NCBI RefSeq assembly: GCF_030272615.1
Contig: NC_081407.1
Span: 154,765,548-154,829,547 of the forward strand
Source: Cryptomeria japonica
Taxonomy: Eukaryota > Streptophyta > Pinopsida > Cupressales > Cupressaceae
Reading direction: 5' to 3'
DNA: 64,000 nucleotides
Positions 1 through 11,576 of this stretch are shown in pieces (within the stretch, counting starts at the first letter, position 1; each line of letters starts with the position of its first letter). Under the pieces are notes generated by a model. It did no database searches. It worked only from the letters and a program-made list of their open reading frames with translations, and was not told the DNA's origin. Both the position numbers and the translations under genes were made by a program.

Positions 1-1060
1 TCAGGGTTTGAAACCAAAGTAGAAACCGCCAGGGTAGACGGTGTCTACGTAGAAGGTTCTGCCATCGGCTAAGAGCTGGAACCGACGGGAGTCTTTTGGG
101 CCGAAGCCGCAGATTTTTTGCCTTTGCAAACTATAGTGGTCCATTCATACTTCTTATCTCCCTCCACAGGTCGAGAGCCGAACTCCTTAACAGGGGGTTT
201 TATTTTCGGAGTAGCCAAGGGACAATCCCTGATCTTGTGTTCCGTCGACTCACACCAATAACAAGTGTTGGGTACGTTCAAATAAAGCACCTTTTGGGTG
301 AAGGTATTGCCTCCCACTTGGATATCAACAATTTCTTTCAGGTCACGTGAAAGGTCAACCTCAACGCAAACCCTCTTTTGAGGGCGAGCATTAAAAAAAT
401 GGTCTGGCTCAAGGCAAACAACTTTGCCAACAGACTGAGCAATGGTTTGCATGAAAGGCCAACAAGGCAAAGGAAGACCGGGGAACTCAACCCAGACCGG
501 TACTCGCAATTTTTTGTCATCTGAGACAGAAAAGTCGCGAGACCAACGCTAAAAAACCAGGAGGGAAGACCGAATGGTCCATGGCCCATGGGAGAGGATA
601 GCCTCAACATGGGAAGGGTTCGAAAAGAAAAACAAAAAGAAACCCTTCGTGAGAGTTTGGACGCCATCAAGCCGGACTCCATGAGGAGACCAGGCTTTGG
701 CAACCCAAACACGAAGCATGCTTACAGGAGGGATCCTACCCACAAATTATCCTATCAAAGTGCATTTTCAAGCCACTCACAGGCATTATCAAAATCTTGA
801 ACAAGAAGTACAACATCAGGCAAGGACATACCTCACAAAACACTTTCAAAACAAATTTGTGATGGCGCTTGTTCTAAGGTGCCATGAGGGTCCATCGCAG
901 AAACTCCAACACCAACATTCACTGTTAGGCTAAAATTGGTCGGAGCCATAATAAACGCAAAAATCCCGCAGTAAATGTGGTCTAAAGAAAGTAATACGTA
1001 ATACGCAACCTCAAACCCTAGTAGAACTCCACCCAACCATTTTTCATACACACTACCAAA
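1..1060 (-). mobile_element. LINE 5' part (LINE1), truncated by window edge
   Basis: Non-LTR retrotransposon on the minus strand. Only ORF1 is present; ORF2 would lie to the left, outside the window. It is recognised by the DUF4283-like and CCHC zinc-knuckle protein described in the next entry. The right (5') border is not sharp: coding similarity ends near 950 and the DNA becomes very AT-rich after about 1060. No target-site duplication can be tested because the 3' end is missing. Confidence 0.7.
69..949 (-). pseudogene. LINE ORF1 (gag-like RNA-binding protein), broken
   Basis: ORF1 proteins of plant L1 elements bind element RNA to form the ribonucleoprotein. The likely start is the MAPTNFSL methionine at 949, followed by a frameshift. 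The 743-549 segment has the DUF4283 pattern (a run of aromatic F and FSNPSHVEAIL, then GPW), ends in a stop, and resumes in the same frame at 509-69. That last segment carries PVWVEFPGLPL and a CCHC knuckle, CYWCESTEHKIRDC (C-X2-C-X4-H-X4-C). A basic, Ser/Ala-rich tail follows. The zinc knuckle is intact, but the internal stop and frameshift make this a pseudogene. Family assignment rests on the DUF4283 plus CCHC combination. Confidence 0.7.
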
Positions 1061-2060
1061 CCAAACTTAAAATAAAAACATCGACTCCCATTCTAAAAGA
1101 AAGAAGAATATCCTTTACTTAATAAGGAAAGATAGTATTCTACTAAAAATATATATATTCTTCCTTAAGCCTTCCTTTTAGCTTTTTGATTATCTTTATA
1201 ATTTACTTTTAAAATATACTTTTAATTTTATAAGAAATACAAGCATGCAAAATTGTACTATTATATATATTAAGTTTAGTTTATTAAAATCAAAAATATT
1301 ATTTTTATAATAAAAACATGCCAATAATTTTATATATTTAATTAATCTATTTAAAATAATAAAACGTGTTTAATAAAATATATTCTTAAATGAAAAGAAT
1401 GTATTTTTAAACAAGAATTCAAATAATAAAATTAGAATTTATACATATTCTCTATTTCAATTTTCTAACTTTATGGAGAATAATTAATCTATAAATATTC
1501 GATTTCATACATAACAATATCATTAATGTACAAAAGTAGCAATTTTGTAATCATGCAAAATTATGATGTATTTTAAAGGTGGCAATTTAATTTTTCTACC
1601 ATATCATTTCAAAACAAAACATAATGTAAACAAGGCATCTTCATAAATATCATTTGCATTCTACATTCAAACTACACATCAAGATTACCCGGAATGCAAA
1701 ATGTCATGAATGCAAAACTTAAACATCCCAAATGCAATTATGAATATACTACATGTATGTGTGCAAGTACATCTGGTTCCATCATGCATATTGTTACCAA
1801 GTGGCTAGGGCAATTCTACCTCAACCAAGTTCTCATCTTCGACATGTACCTGCACTAACTTGCTCTCAGATTTGCATCAGTGGTTCAAATCCATAAACCA
1901 TATTCAAAGCATGTATAAGATATTAAGCTCATAATCATAATTTTTCATTTTAATTTCAATTTTATTTTCATGGATTTGAATTTAACCATCTAATTTTACC
2001 AATCACACTCATGTTAAAAATTAAAATAACCAAACAACATGAATTATGTCTGATAGTCTA
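1060..2060. other. AT-rich intergenic DNA, nothing recognised
   Basis: Strongly AT-rich, with long A/T runs between about 1140 and 1620, and no ORF with family similarity on either strand. It may be old decayed transposon DNA, but nothing in it supports a specific call. Confidence 0.5.
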
Positions 2061-2699
2061 TCAATTATAGTAATAATAATTTAAGCATAGGATCGAGATA
2101 TGACACTCCCCGTCAAGCTCTGAAGTTAGATAAAGGAAAGCAACTACATTGAAGGGAGATGCAGATAAGGAGTAGTTTATTCTTGCAAAGCCTCTTAACA
2201 AGGGAAGAGGGAAGAAGAGAACTCTCAAGGATAGATAGTTTGAGGGGATGTATAATTGTTTTGATTCCTTCAATAAATTTGTTCAACATGAGGTAGTTCT
2301 TGAAGGGTTACAATTTGGAGTTGGTTCTTTGTGGGAGGATCAAGAGGCATCTAGGGAGGTTATCTTTTAGGATAAGTTACAAGTTGCACTTCTTGACACA
2401 CATATGGATATAGATCATATTCATGAGGCTCCTAGTGATCTCAAGAAACCATAAAAAATTATTTGATAGAGGATTAATCCCTAGTTGTTATTGCTCACTC
2501 ATTAGAGACAAAGAGTCGAGATCTAGGAAAAGGTAGTAGAATTTCACCCTCTTGGGTTGCAACAAAAGAGCCTCAAAAAGGGGGGACAAGAGAAGCCTCT
2601 TAAGGTGGAGCAGAAGAAATATTGAGAAAATAAAATTGATGAGAGAGATTTTCGTGGTGTCAACGATAATTAAGACTATTGAATCCCATTTTTCCAATA

Positions 2700-3250
2700 T
2701 TCATAAATGGTAGTCCAGTCATGGAATGCAAGCAGGTTGAATAACTTTCCTAGACAAAAAGTTTTTTGATATTTGACTAGGGTGCATTTTCCACATGTTA
2801 TATTTACTTGGAGTCAAATTTATTTATGGACAACATTTTTAACATTACTTCCATTTTGGGGGGAAGAGGTCAATGTCAACACATTGGTGTGAAATGTAGT
2901 GCTATTGGTCTTGTTTGTTTAAGGGACTCACATAAGATCATATGGTGTTTTTCTAATAGATATTATATGTTCATTGTTGCATTGTTGCTTCTAGTTATTA
3001 TTCTAGAGAATATTTTTTAATTCACCAATGCCTATGCTTTAAATGATCTTCATCGCAAGTCCCAACTCTAGGCTCACATCTAGTTTGTATGATCCTAGGC
3101 TCCCTACTATTCTTAGATCTTGATTGGCAATTTTAATGCTATAATAAGTATGAATAAAAAGTGGGGGAATGGATAGGCCCAAACCCTCTTCGTAAGTTTT
3201 TTAAGATTATATTATCTTCTTAAACTTGGTAGACAATATTGCAATAATGG
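2700..3250 (+). pseudogene. Relic of a LINE endonuclease domain
   Basis: Two motifs of the L1-type apurinic endonuclease survive in the expected order and spacing. At about 3023-3070 the plus strand reads FTNAYALNDLHRKSQL, matching the N-V-Y-x-P-N ... R-R-x-x-L-W motif. About 100 bases on, at about 3126-3150, it reads GNFNAIIS, matching the GDFNAI catalytic motif with D changed to N. Stops and frameshifts fill the space between, and no RT is recognisable downstream. It is on the opposite strand to the other LINEs here and is much older. The call depends on short motifs only. Confidence 0.4.
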
Positions 3251-4127
3251 AATGTATACTAGAGCAACATGAAATGTGGTAAGTCTTGATAACAGTGTTA
3301 GCACATCCAACATTGGGTGATACAAATTTGGATCACCCCTCTTGAAAAGTAATAGGATTACTCCAAGGTTCCTATATATTTAGGTCTTGATCATGTTGAG
3401 ATGACACAATGGCTGACATGGATGTTTAAAAGGGGTCTTTTGGTGGTAAGCATAGGTATAAATTGAAAAGTTACAAAATTTCAAGCTCCTTTTCTTTAAA
3501 ACTCTCTAACATGTAAGATTTATGGTATAGAGATTTCAAAGTGCATACACATTCATAAGAAAATATAAAAACTAAGATGCCTCTTCAAAACGATCCTAGT
3601 CTAGCAAATATCAAATAAATGGTAAAAGAGGTAGGCTTAGAAGAAAATATAAATAAAATTCTAACTAAACAAACAATGACAGTCCATAATTCATTTTTCT
3701 CTCTAGAAGAGAAGTTTGAGTCAAATAAACCAACATTGCATTACTCTAAAATTCTCACATTTAGACATAATGTTTATGCAATCATCAAATGAAGCATAAA
3801 AAAATAATTTTTTTAACATTTTATCAAATTGAAGTTCCATATCCTATACTAAACCAAGACAACATCTTACGCTAATGCATAAAAAATATAGATGCAACCA
3901 ATTTATCCACTACATAAGTAAATGAATTCACAATGTATTAATTTCATGTGATTAGAAAAACCAATTCCAACAAGAAAATGTCTGATTGATTGATTAAAAT
4001 TATGAATAAATTACAACATTCAACAAAGATTTCACACTGAACAATGTATAACACTTGTTTGTATGTTAAGTAAAATAATTTTCCAACCCCTAATTTTGAT
4101 GCCAAGGTCTAAATAAATAATTTTAAA
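3250..4127. other. AT-rich DNA, nothing recognised
   Basis: No coding signature, clear tandem repeat or RNA gene was seen. Its right end (4128-4144) is the target sequence duplicated by the LINE2 insertion. Confidence 0.5.
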
Positions 4128-4144
4128 AAACTTTTCATGATCTT
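4128..4144. repeat. Target-site duplication of LINE2, left copy
   Basis: The 17-bp sequence aaacttttcatgatctt is repeated exactly at 11251-11267, on the other side of the LINE. It directly abuts the poly(T) that represents the element's poly(A) tail on the minus strand. This defines the insertion as target-primed. Confidence 0.9.
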
Positions 4145-4786
4145 TTTTTTTTTATCGGTAAAATATATATTTTTATTTAATTAAACTTGAAGCATTACAA
4201 CTTCGAAGATAATGAACCATAAAAAAACTCCCAAAACAAGACTTCCATGATTGCCATCACCACCCTCCCAAAAGCTGGAATTCAAAACCAGTAACCAGCA
4301 CCCATGCATCCCCCCCCCCCAACTTAAGAGTACAAAAAAACTTATTACATCTTGCCTATCAAAAATTACGCGTTTCAAACTGAAATTTAAAGTTCAACTA
4401 TGAAATTAACTGATAAAAAAGAGCAGAGAAAATTGGCACCTATGGGTACCGTGCCTATAATGACCTATTCAAGATTCCTCCCTCACGCCTCTTGCAGCCA
4501 AGGCACTCGATTCACCAATCACCCAAGTACTGTGAGAGTCTCCACTTTAGGCATGTAGTCGCCTCCTTCCTCTTGCCTTCTTGCTCACTGCACCCTGTCG
4601 ATTCGGAGAAACCACCCCGCCATCCCATCCACCTTCTACATAATCTCCCACCTATTTAGCTAGTTTTGCGAATAGTTTCCTTGTTATCCACCTCTTAGGG
4701 CTCACGATCTCCATCGCTCTCCCACCACCCTCATGCCTGATCACATCTTCTATGTCCATGATCTGGACGAAGATTAAAAGCCCTTC

Positions 4787-5233
4787 CTAGCCTCTCTGCG
4801 CATCATCCTTGAACCGCAATTTAACTTCCTCACGTCGTCGAAGAAAGTGAATGCGCGAGTGATGCTCCTTCATCTCCTCATTTTCCTCTGGGATACCTTT
4901 TGCAAGATTAAATCCCCATCCCAACACTGCCCACTCCAGCAAGGACTCTAGGTTTAACAGATATTCCCCTGGGATTAGTCTCTGCAACACCTTTCGCACC
5001 TCTTCAATTGTGTGTCCCAGCTCTAGATCCCAAGCCATGAGCAACGAGTAAATTCCCACTCTGCACCTGTAACGGTGACCAATGACAATCACCTCTTCTC
5101 CTAAAACCAACTGAACCGCTTTTAGAAGCAGCGGGTCTTTAGCGAGAGACATTCTCTCAAGTTTCTTTGGCGAAATAGGACCACGAAATGTCGGCATCAG
5201 TTTGGAAGATTCGAGGATGAAATTAGCTTCCAT
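4787..5233 (-). pseudogene. Third ORF of LINE2, downstream of RNase H, function unknown
   Basis: An open frame of 148 residues starts about 360 bases after the last recognisable RNase H block. I do not recognise a domain. It begins MEANF, then P-x-F-R-G-x-I-S, then a GEE block, and ends in a charged segment rich in E, K and R. LINE3 has a homologous frame at the same relative place (34913-34626), also beginning MEANF and sharing the FRG-x-IS and GEE blocks with similar spacing. Conservation between two strongly diverged LINEs argues that it was once translated or is part of a conserved 3' structure. Ordinary plant L1 elements are described with two ORFs. Confidence 0.5.
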
Positions 5234-5479
5234 ATCTGAGCTTTCTGAGAAAATGCAGATATTTCTGATAAAACCAGTTTTAAAGTTGGTTTCACCAACT
5301 CGCCAGGTCTATTCATAATCTGTGCGGGCATTACAAAATTGGCATTGAATGCATGTCTCTCCACCATCGCCGCCATTTCAGAGCATGTTGCAATAACTGC
5401 TCGTTAACTCACACTTGCGCAAGAAAAAACCAGCTTCTGACAAGGGATTTGAATTTAATGTCGTACCAACTTGGCAGTG

Positions 5480-8400
5480 CGTCTTAACTCCATTCAACAG
5501 TTTCATTTTTGTCATTCCGCCACCTCACCTCCCCTGGCTCGAGGCCACATGCTTCATTTGACAACTCATCTGTAAGAGTTTTTCCCTCTCTTTTCATGTG
5601 TGAGATGCAATAATTCTTAAAAAAACTAGTTTTTCACTTATTATCTTTATATATTTATCTAATTTCCAACACAGGGTATGTCCTTTAACCAGAGCCTGGA
5701 TAACAATTTGGGAATCAACCTCTAAATTTAATTTCGACACCTTTAGATTAGCTGCTAAATCAAATGCAAGTAAAGCCACCTAGACTTCTGCCTCATTATT
5801 AGTGTTGTCTTGAAGTCTTCTATCCTCTTTACATGAGACCTTTCCTATGTCATCACAATCCACACATCTCGCTCCTGAGATCCCTAGATTGCCTTTTGAA
5901 GCTCCATCAAAATTTATTTTCACCCACCCCTTCTCTGGTTTTGACCATTTAATCGTCTCTTTATCTAGATGGTCATTAGTAGGATTAGCCCTGGGGAACC
6001 CATGAACAGGTTTAAGAATGATAAGAGGCCACCTAGCTAGAATTAAACTATCTGTCAAACTATATGGGTGTTTCACAAAATTGTGATTATGCGTTACTGA
6101 TGAGACAATTTCAGAAATAGCTCGTTCAATTCTCCCGCAGTCTGTCTAATCCTTCCCACTCATCTTGAAATATCCGCCTATTTCTTTCCTTCTATAATTC
6201 CCAAATTACTGTAGAGGATGAGATTGTCCATACACTCGAAAGAACTGATTTGCCCTTTTCTTCAAACCAGCTTCAGAGGAGGTCAGTAATAGTATCTGGA
6301 AGAGGTATTGACCATCCTAATTTATTCAAGACAAACCTCCACACTCCCTGAGCCACATCACAGTTTAATAGAAGATGATCTAAAGATTCCTCATTTTTTT
6401 TGCACATTACACATTGGAAAGGCCCATTGAAACCCAGGCGCACCATCCTATCTCCTGTCAAGATCCTCCTTTTAAAGACCAGCCGAGTGAAGATTCCCAC
6501 CTTTGGGAGGCACTTAGAACTCCAACAAATTCTGATAGGCCAATTCATCTGGAGATTTGCATTCTCAATAAGATTGTATCCAATTTTAACTGAATATGCA
6601 CCTGATTTTGACCCACACCACTTGATTGAGTCTTCCTTTGAAGTGAGAACTAGGGAGTATTCTTCCAGAATAATTTTAAAATATTTCTTCTGCTGAGGAG
6701 ATAGAGGCAGCTCCTCCATATTTTTCCATTGCCAAATCTCAATTCCATTGGATTGCTCTACCTTTACATAATCCTTAAGTGTTGTCCCCTAGCAATCCTC
6801 AGCGATTTGTTTGATACTTTTGATATTTTCCCTCAAATTGAGAGTTGGTCAACCATCCCAAGAGTCTGTCCAAAATTTAGCTTTCTCCCCATTCCCCACT
6901 TGCCAAGTTATATGTTTTGTTATCAGTTTCCTACAAGATAACAGGAAATTCTAGATTGTAGAGCCTTTGGGAGGTTCTCGAACAGTAAAAATCCTTTCAA
7001 TCTCTGATGAATCCAGATATTTATGTTTTAGAATCTAAACCCATTTCTGGTCTGGTTTTGCATACATCTTCCAAACCAATTTTGCTCCCAAAGCTTCATT
7101 TAAAGAGGACCACTTTCTCAGGCTAGCCCCTCCTGCCTGTTGGGGTTGACAAACTTTATCCCAAGCAACCAAGGGAATTTTATCCTGGTCCCCTTTTCCA
7201 TTCCAGAAGAATTTTTGCATCAACTGATCAATACTGCTAGAGATCTTGTTTCGAACTTTAAAACACATCATGGAGTATATCAAAATTGTTGACAAGGCTG
7301 ATTTTAAAAGTAAAAGTCTATCCGCAGAAGTGAGCCATTTACTTTTCCAACCCTCTAACTTGTTAACACAACTGTCAAATAATCTTTGCCACAAATGGGT
7401 CTTATTGGGCCCCCCAAACAAATGCATTCCCAGAAATCTCCTAGGAAGGGTGCCAACTTTCACACCCAAATTTTTGATAATTTCTCTTTGTTTCCTAGGA
7501 TCCGTATTTTCTCCAGTTTACTTGTTGCCCAGAAGCATTACAAAAAATATCCAGAGTTCTTTTAATAGTGAGAGCCTCTTTTAAGGAAGAGTCTCCGAAG
7601 AGAATTGTATCATCTACAAACTGTTGGTGTGTTATTGGGTCCACACCCTCAGCTACCTGGACACCCTTCCATTTATTCTCACTTTTTAGCTTTTGAATAT
7701 ATCGTGCCAAGGCTTCCACCAGGATAATAAAAACAAAAGGGGAGAGCAGGTCTCCCTACCTTAATCCCCTATAGGCTTGAAAAAATCCTTGAGGACTGCC
7801 ATTGACAAGAATTGAGAATCAGGGTCCATCTATGTAAGCTTTCACCCAGTTAATCCAAGAGGATGAAAACCCAAACTTTTCTAGGACACGAAACAAAAAT
7901 TCCCTATCCACCATGTCATATGTTTTCCTGATATCTAATCTGATGAGAATTCAATCCACCTTTGCTTGCCTGATTGAATGAATGGATTCATGCGCTATAA
8001 TAATTCCTTCCATAATTGACCTCCCAGGAACAAAACCACTTTGCCCTTTCAACACTATAAATTTGAGCAAAGGTTTCAAATGGCTCATAATGACTTTGGT
8101 AATTACCTCGTATATCACATTGCATAGAGCAATTGTCCTAAAATCACCAAAAGAGGAAGGCTTCTCCACTTTAGGAATTAGTGTAAGGAATGTGCAATTT
8201 AGCTCTTTCTCCACTTTAAGACTTGCTCTCGCTTCTTCCACCACCTACCATAGTTTCTGAACCACAATGTCCTATAATTGTTGATAAAAAAGCGCGGGGA
8301 AATCATCTGGACCCAGAGCTTCATCACCCCCCATTGAAAAAACAACTTGTTCTGAAATTATTTTTGGAATGTTCTTTAGAAGAGTATCTTGATGTTGGGA

Positions 8401-9652
8401 ATCTAAGTCCTGGTTCTTTGATAACAACTCAATGAAGAAATCCACTACTTCTTTGTTGATCTCTTCCAAGTCATTTAAAACCTCATTATTCATGTTCTTA
8501 ATACTCGTCACCTTATTCCAAGACCTTCTAACTTTGATTGAATTGTGGAAAACTTTTGTGTTCTTGTCACCTTCCTTCAACCATCCTTCTCTTGATTTCT
8601 GCTTCCAATAGACTTCTTCCCTTGCTAACATTTCATTCAATTTTAATTTTAAGGTCTTCTCCTTATTAAAAGCATCCATTGTTATTCCATGATTTAAAAT
8701 CAAACACTCTGGGTCTTTTAACTCCACTTCAACCCTGTTTCTATTATCAAAGATGTTCCCGAACTTAATTATGTTCCATTCCTTTAATTTGCCTTTGAGG
8801 TGCTGAAGTTTTTTGAAAAATCTGGAAGCTTCCAAGCCTGACCTCACAGGATCCTTCCCCCATGATGACGCAAAAAACTCTTTCAAATTAGGGTCCCTTA
8901 ACCACATTTTCTCAAATTTGAAGGGACACTGAATTGAAGCACGGTCTAAACAAATGAGAATCTCAATGAGAAAATGATCAGATCCTGCTAAGGGTAAAAC
9001 CTTGGCTTCAAAAAGAAGAGGTTTAGCAGCCCAGTTACCTCCCAGAAAAAATCTATCCAACTTCTCAGCAATGTGGTCTTTGCCAATCCTCCTATTCGAC
9101 CAAGTATAGGATCCTTCATTGGTCTTACCTTCCCGTAACCCATTATTAGAAATGAAAATTTGAAAGCTCAGTTGGGATGCCATGATACCCAACCTTCCCC
9201 CTATCTTCTCAATAGATTCTAGAATAGCATTAAAATCTCCCCCAAGCACCACCAATTCCTGAGAAAGATTACTTAGAATAATCGAATTTGATTTCAGGTA
9301 TCCATCTGATGCTTACCTCTCGTGGGTCCATAAACATTAATCAGAAAAATTTCACAATTGATTCCAAAAGAGTGAACCTTACACACCTTCCATGAACGGG
9401 ATCGAGAAATTTCTTCAACCTTGATGAGATTTAGGTTCCAAATTATCCCCAAACCTCCCAAAGATCCTTTTGCACTTGAGAAAATTCCTTCCCAGAATCT
9501 CCCAACACTTAGCCAAGTCGCCACATCTTCCCTACTGAGCTTAGTTTCCTGCAAGCAAACAATATCTAGATTAACCTGATCAAACCCTTGCTTGATCAGA
9601 CGATGTTTGTCAGGGGAATTGTAGCCCCTAACACTCCACTAAGGATCTTCAT
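5480..9652 (-). pseudogene. LINE2 ORF2: endonuclease, reverse transcriptase, RNase H polyprotein, broken
   Basis: Enzymatic protein of the LINE; it nicks target DNA and copies the RNA from the nick. The endonuclease is read in pieces from 9652 to about 8900 with QETKLS, INVYGP, GGDFNAIL, EKLDRFF and AGSDHF. The RT includes LNCTFLTLIPK and SGFVPGRS (8244-7951) and the catalytic FVDDT box (7719-7495). The thumb and connection region is 7469-7035. A zinc-binding RT domain (zf-RVT) at 6719-6273 contains C-x2-C...H..L. The RNase H at 6076-5594 has KINFDGAS, NNEAE and LEVDSQ, the Archaea-like type known in plant L1s. The start ATG at 9652 overlaps the ORF1 stop. At least one frameshift lies just after the start, with others between domains. 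Confidence 0.85.
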
Positions 9653-11219
9653 TATCCTTCAAGGAGGGTATCTCCCTTCCCTACTGATAACTTTGATTGA
9701 CCTTTTGCGTTATCTGCTATTGCAATCCGGACTCTGTTTGGTTTACGACCCCTCGATCTCTTTTCGCCAATGGCTGCTTTTTCAGTTTGAGAGGTCAATT
9801 GTTGAATAGTTTTGCATTCTAGAATATCTTCTTCATCAAACACCCCCCAATCTTCTTCCTCTTCCTCAACATCCCAAGAGTTGTCTGCATTCTCTTCTTC
9901 CAACTTATCTGCCTTTGTAATCCCGGGTTCATTATTCTCCTCAATATGAAGATCCTTTCTCTTTAAAGGGATGAACCCCTGAGAGCCCCCCATACTTGCA
10001 TCTATTACATTCATAACAACCTCCATCTTGTTTAATGTTTCCTCCACTAATTGTGTGGCATCCAAATGGGTTGTTTGAAGTGCCCCTCCCAAATTATCAT
10101 CCATCTTTAGGTTCGCAACTGGAGGTGCCAAATTCACCCATTCTGTCAGTTGCTTATGAAGTTCTCTTGCCTTGGGACAATTCGATTGTCCATCCTCTCA
10201 ATTTATTTTAGGAAAGTGTTCAACTCTTGCTTCCAAGGAATCGTCGATTTGTTTTCTTTTTGGGCCTATCAAAATAACCTCTTTCGAATGACCGTCATTG
10301 TTACAGACTTAACATTTCTCCAGAGTTTCCTCAGCCTCCACTTTCTGCATCTAGCTCCCCATGTTTGTGTTGATTTCTTACAATGCCGAGAGTTGAAGAT
10401 TTGGTTTCCAGCTAACACAAATCCTTGCATAAGATCTAAAATCCTCTTTAGAAATAGCTTCATCTGACTTAAGGTAAAACCCCAATTTGTTCCCAATCAA
10501 TTGGAAAATATCCTCATTCCAATACTCCCTGGGAAGATTATATAAATTTAGCCAAACTGGGACCTCCTCCACTGAGGCTTTGATAGGGTTAAAATTTGGT
10601 TCCCAGTCCCTTATTGACATTCCTTGTCCTCCTAGGAAAAAAGGGCCAATTTGGAAGACCTAATTCTTGTCCTTATTATTTTCCACTATGATAAGGAAAA
10701 ACCCATTTGGCATTGTCTTGATCTCCACCTTGAAGGGCCACGTTTCTTCACACCACTTCTTCACTCGACTAAAGGCCAACCAATCTCTGAAACATTTTAT
10801 GAAAAAACCTTTGTCTTTGAAAAAATCCACTGAATCACTCCAGCTTTTACTGTCCAGAAAAAATGACACCTTGTGCATGTTATCTGGATTGGTTTTCGAT
10901 TTTATGGCCGGTCCAGATCTTGATATCTTCTTAGGTTGCCATTCTTTCTCCCTCACCCTTTGCCAGTCCGTGTTTGCCCTAAAATTTACAGTGTTGCGTT
11001 CTCCAGGGTTATGTCAAAAGTGTCTTGGGAAATCTCTCTGTCATTTTTCCTGGTTTTTGAAATCCAACCCAAAACCTACAGGTTTGTAGTGATCCTCCCT
11101 TCCCATTTTGGTTTCGACCACGATCTAGAACCAGGGTTCATGAAGAATTTTGGTCGGTCATTTTGCCTGAAATCCCTAAACTCCCTTGGTTGCAGACCCA
11201 ATCTCCTTCGCAACACCAT
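9652..11219 (-). pseudogene. LINE2 ORF1, broken
   Basis: RNA-binding protein of the LINE. The probable start is the methionine at 11219 (MVLRRRLGLQ), about 30 bases inside the element's 5' end. A DUF4283-like region lies at 10956-10378 (KVEIKTMPNGFFLIIVEN, then VPVWLNLYNLPREYW). The zinc knuckle near 10290-10320 is degenerate: its first cysteines frame a stop and the last cysteine is lost. The C-terminal 161-residue segment (10137-9652) is acidic in the middle and basic near the end. The stop TAA shares its last A with the ATG of ORF2 (TAATG), suggesting coupled translation. Frameshifts at about 10.3-10.4 kb and near 10.66 kb disable it. Confidence 0.75.
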
Positions 11220-11250
11220 TGCCACTGATCTTGTGTCTTGCTTATGCTCT

Positions 11251-11267
11251 AAACTTTTCATGATCTT
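11251..11267. repeat. Target-site duplication of LINE2, right copy
   Basis: Exact 17-bp match to 4128-4144. It marks the 5' end of the LINE on the minus strand. Confidence 0.9.
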
Positions 11268-11576
11268 GAAATAGTGGATCTTGGTGTAGTTAACTCGAGC
11301 ATCTAGATCTTTGACTAACACTAGTTATTATTTATTACAATGCAAAGCTATGCCCTAACAAACAAAAATCCCACATTCAAGCTCTAGAAAATAGCACGTG
11401 GTTATTAAATGAAAGGGGGAAATGAATATGCAAAGGCCCTAAATTAGCACCCAAATCTTTAGGTAAGTGCACTAAGATGGGGGACGAAAAGGGGGGGTCT
11501 TAAGATGCCATTTTTTTAAGAAATCAGCAAAGTCTAATCTTTGGTAATAAAATGAAGATTGTTACACTCAAAATTT

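Larger units (their letters stand above)
4145..11250 (-). mobile_element. Full-length L1-type LINE (LINE2)
   Basis: A 7.1-kb non-LTR retrotransposon on the minus strand between 17-bp perfect target-site duplications. Order from its 5' end: ORF1 (11219-9652), ORF2 with endonuclease, reverse transcriptase, zinc-binding and RNase H regions (9652 to about 5480), a third ORF (5233-4787), an untranslated stretch, and a 3' end ...CGATAAAA followed by poly(A) (poly-T at 4143-4153 on the plus strand). ORF1 and ORF2 carry several stops and frameshifts, so the copy is inactive. Complete length and a perfect TSD show an ordinary full-length target-primed insertion. Confidence 0.9.

Noticed and set aside
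10667-11274. Plus-strand frames of 140 and 112 codons
   Set aside because: Antisense to ORF1 of LINE2, without domain similarity.
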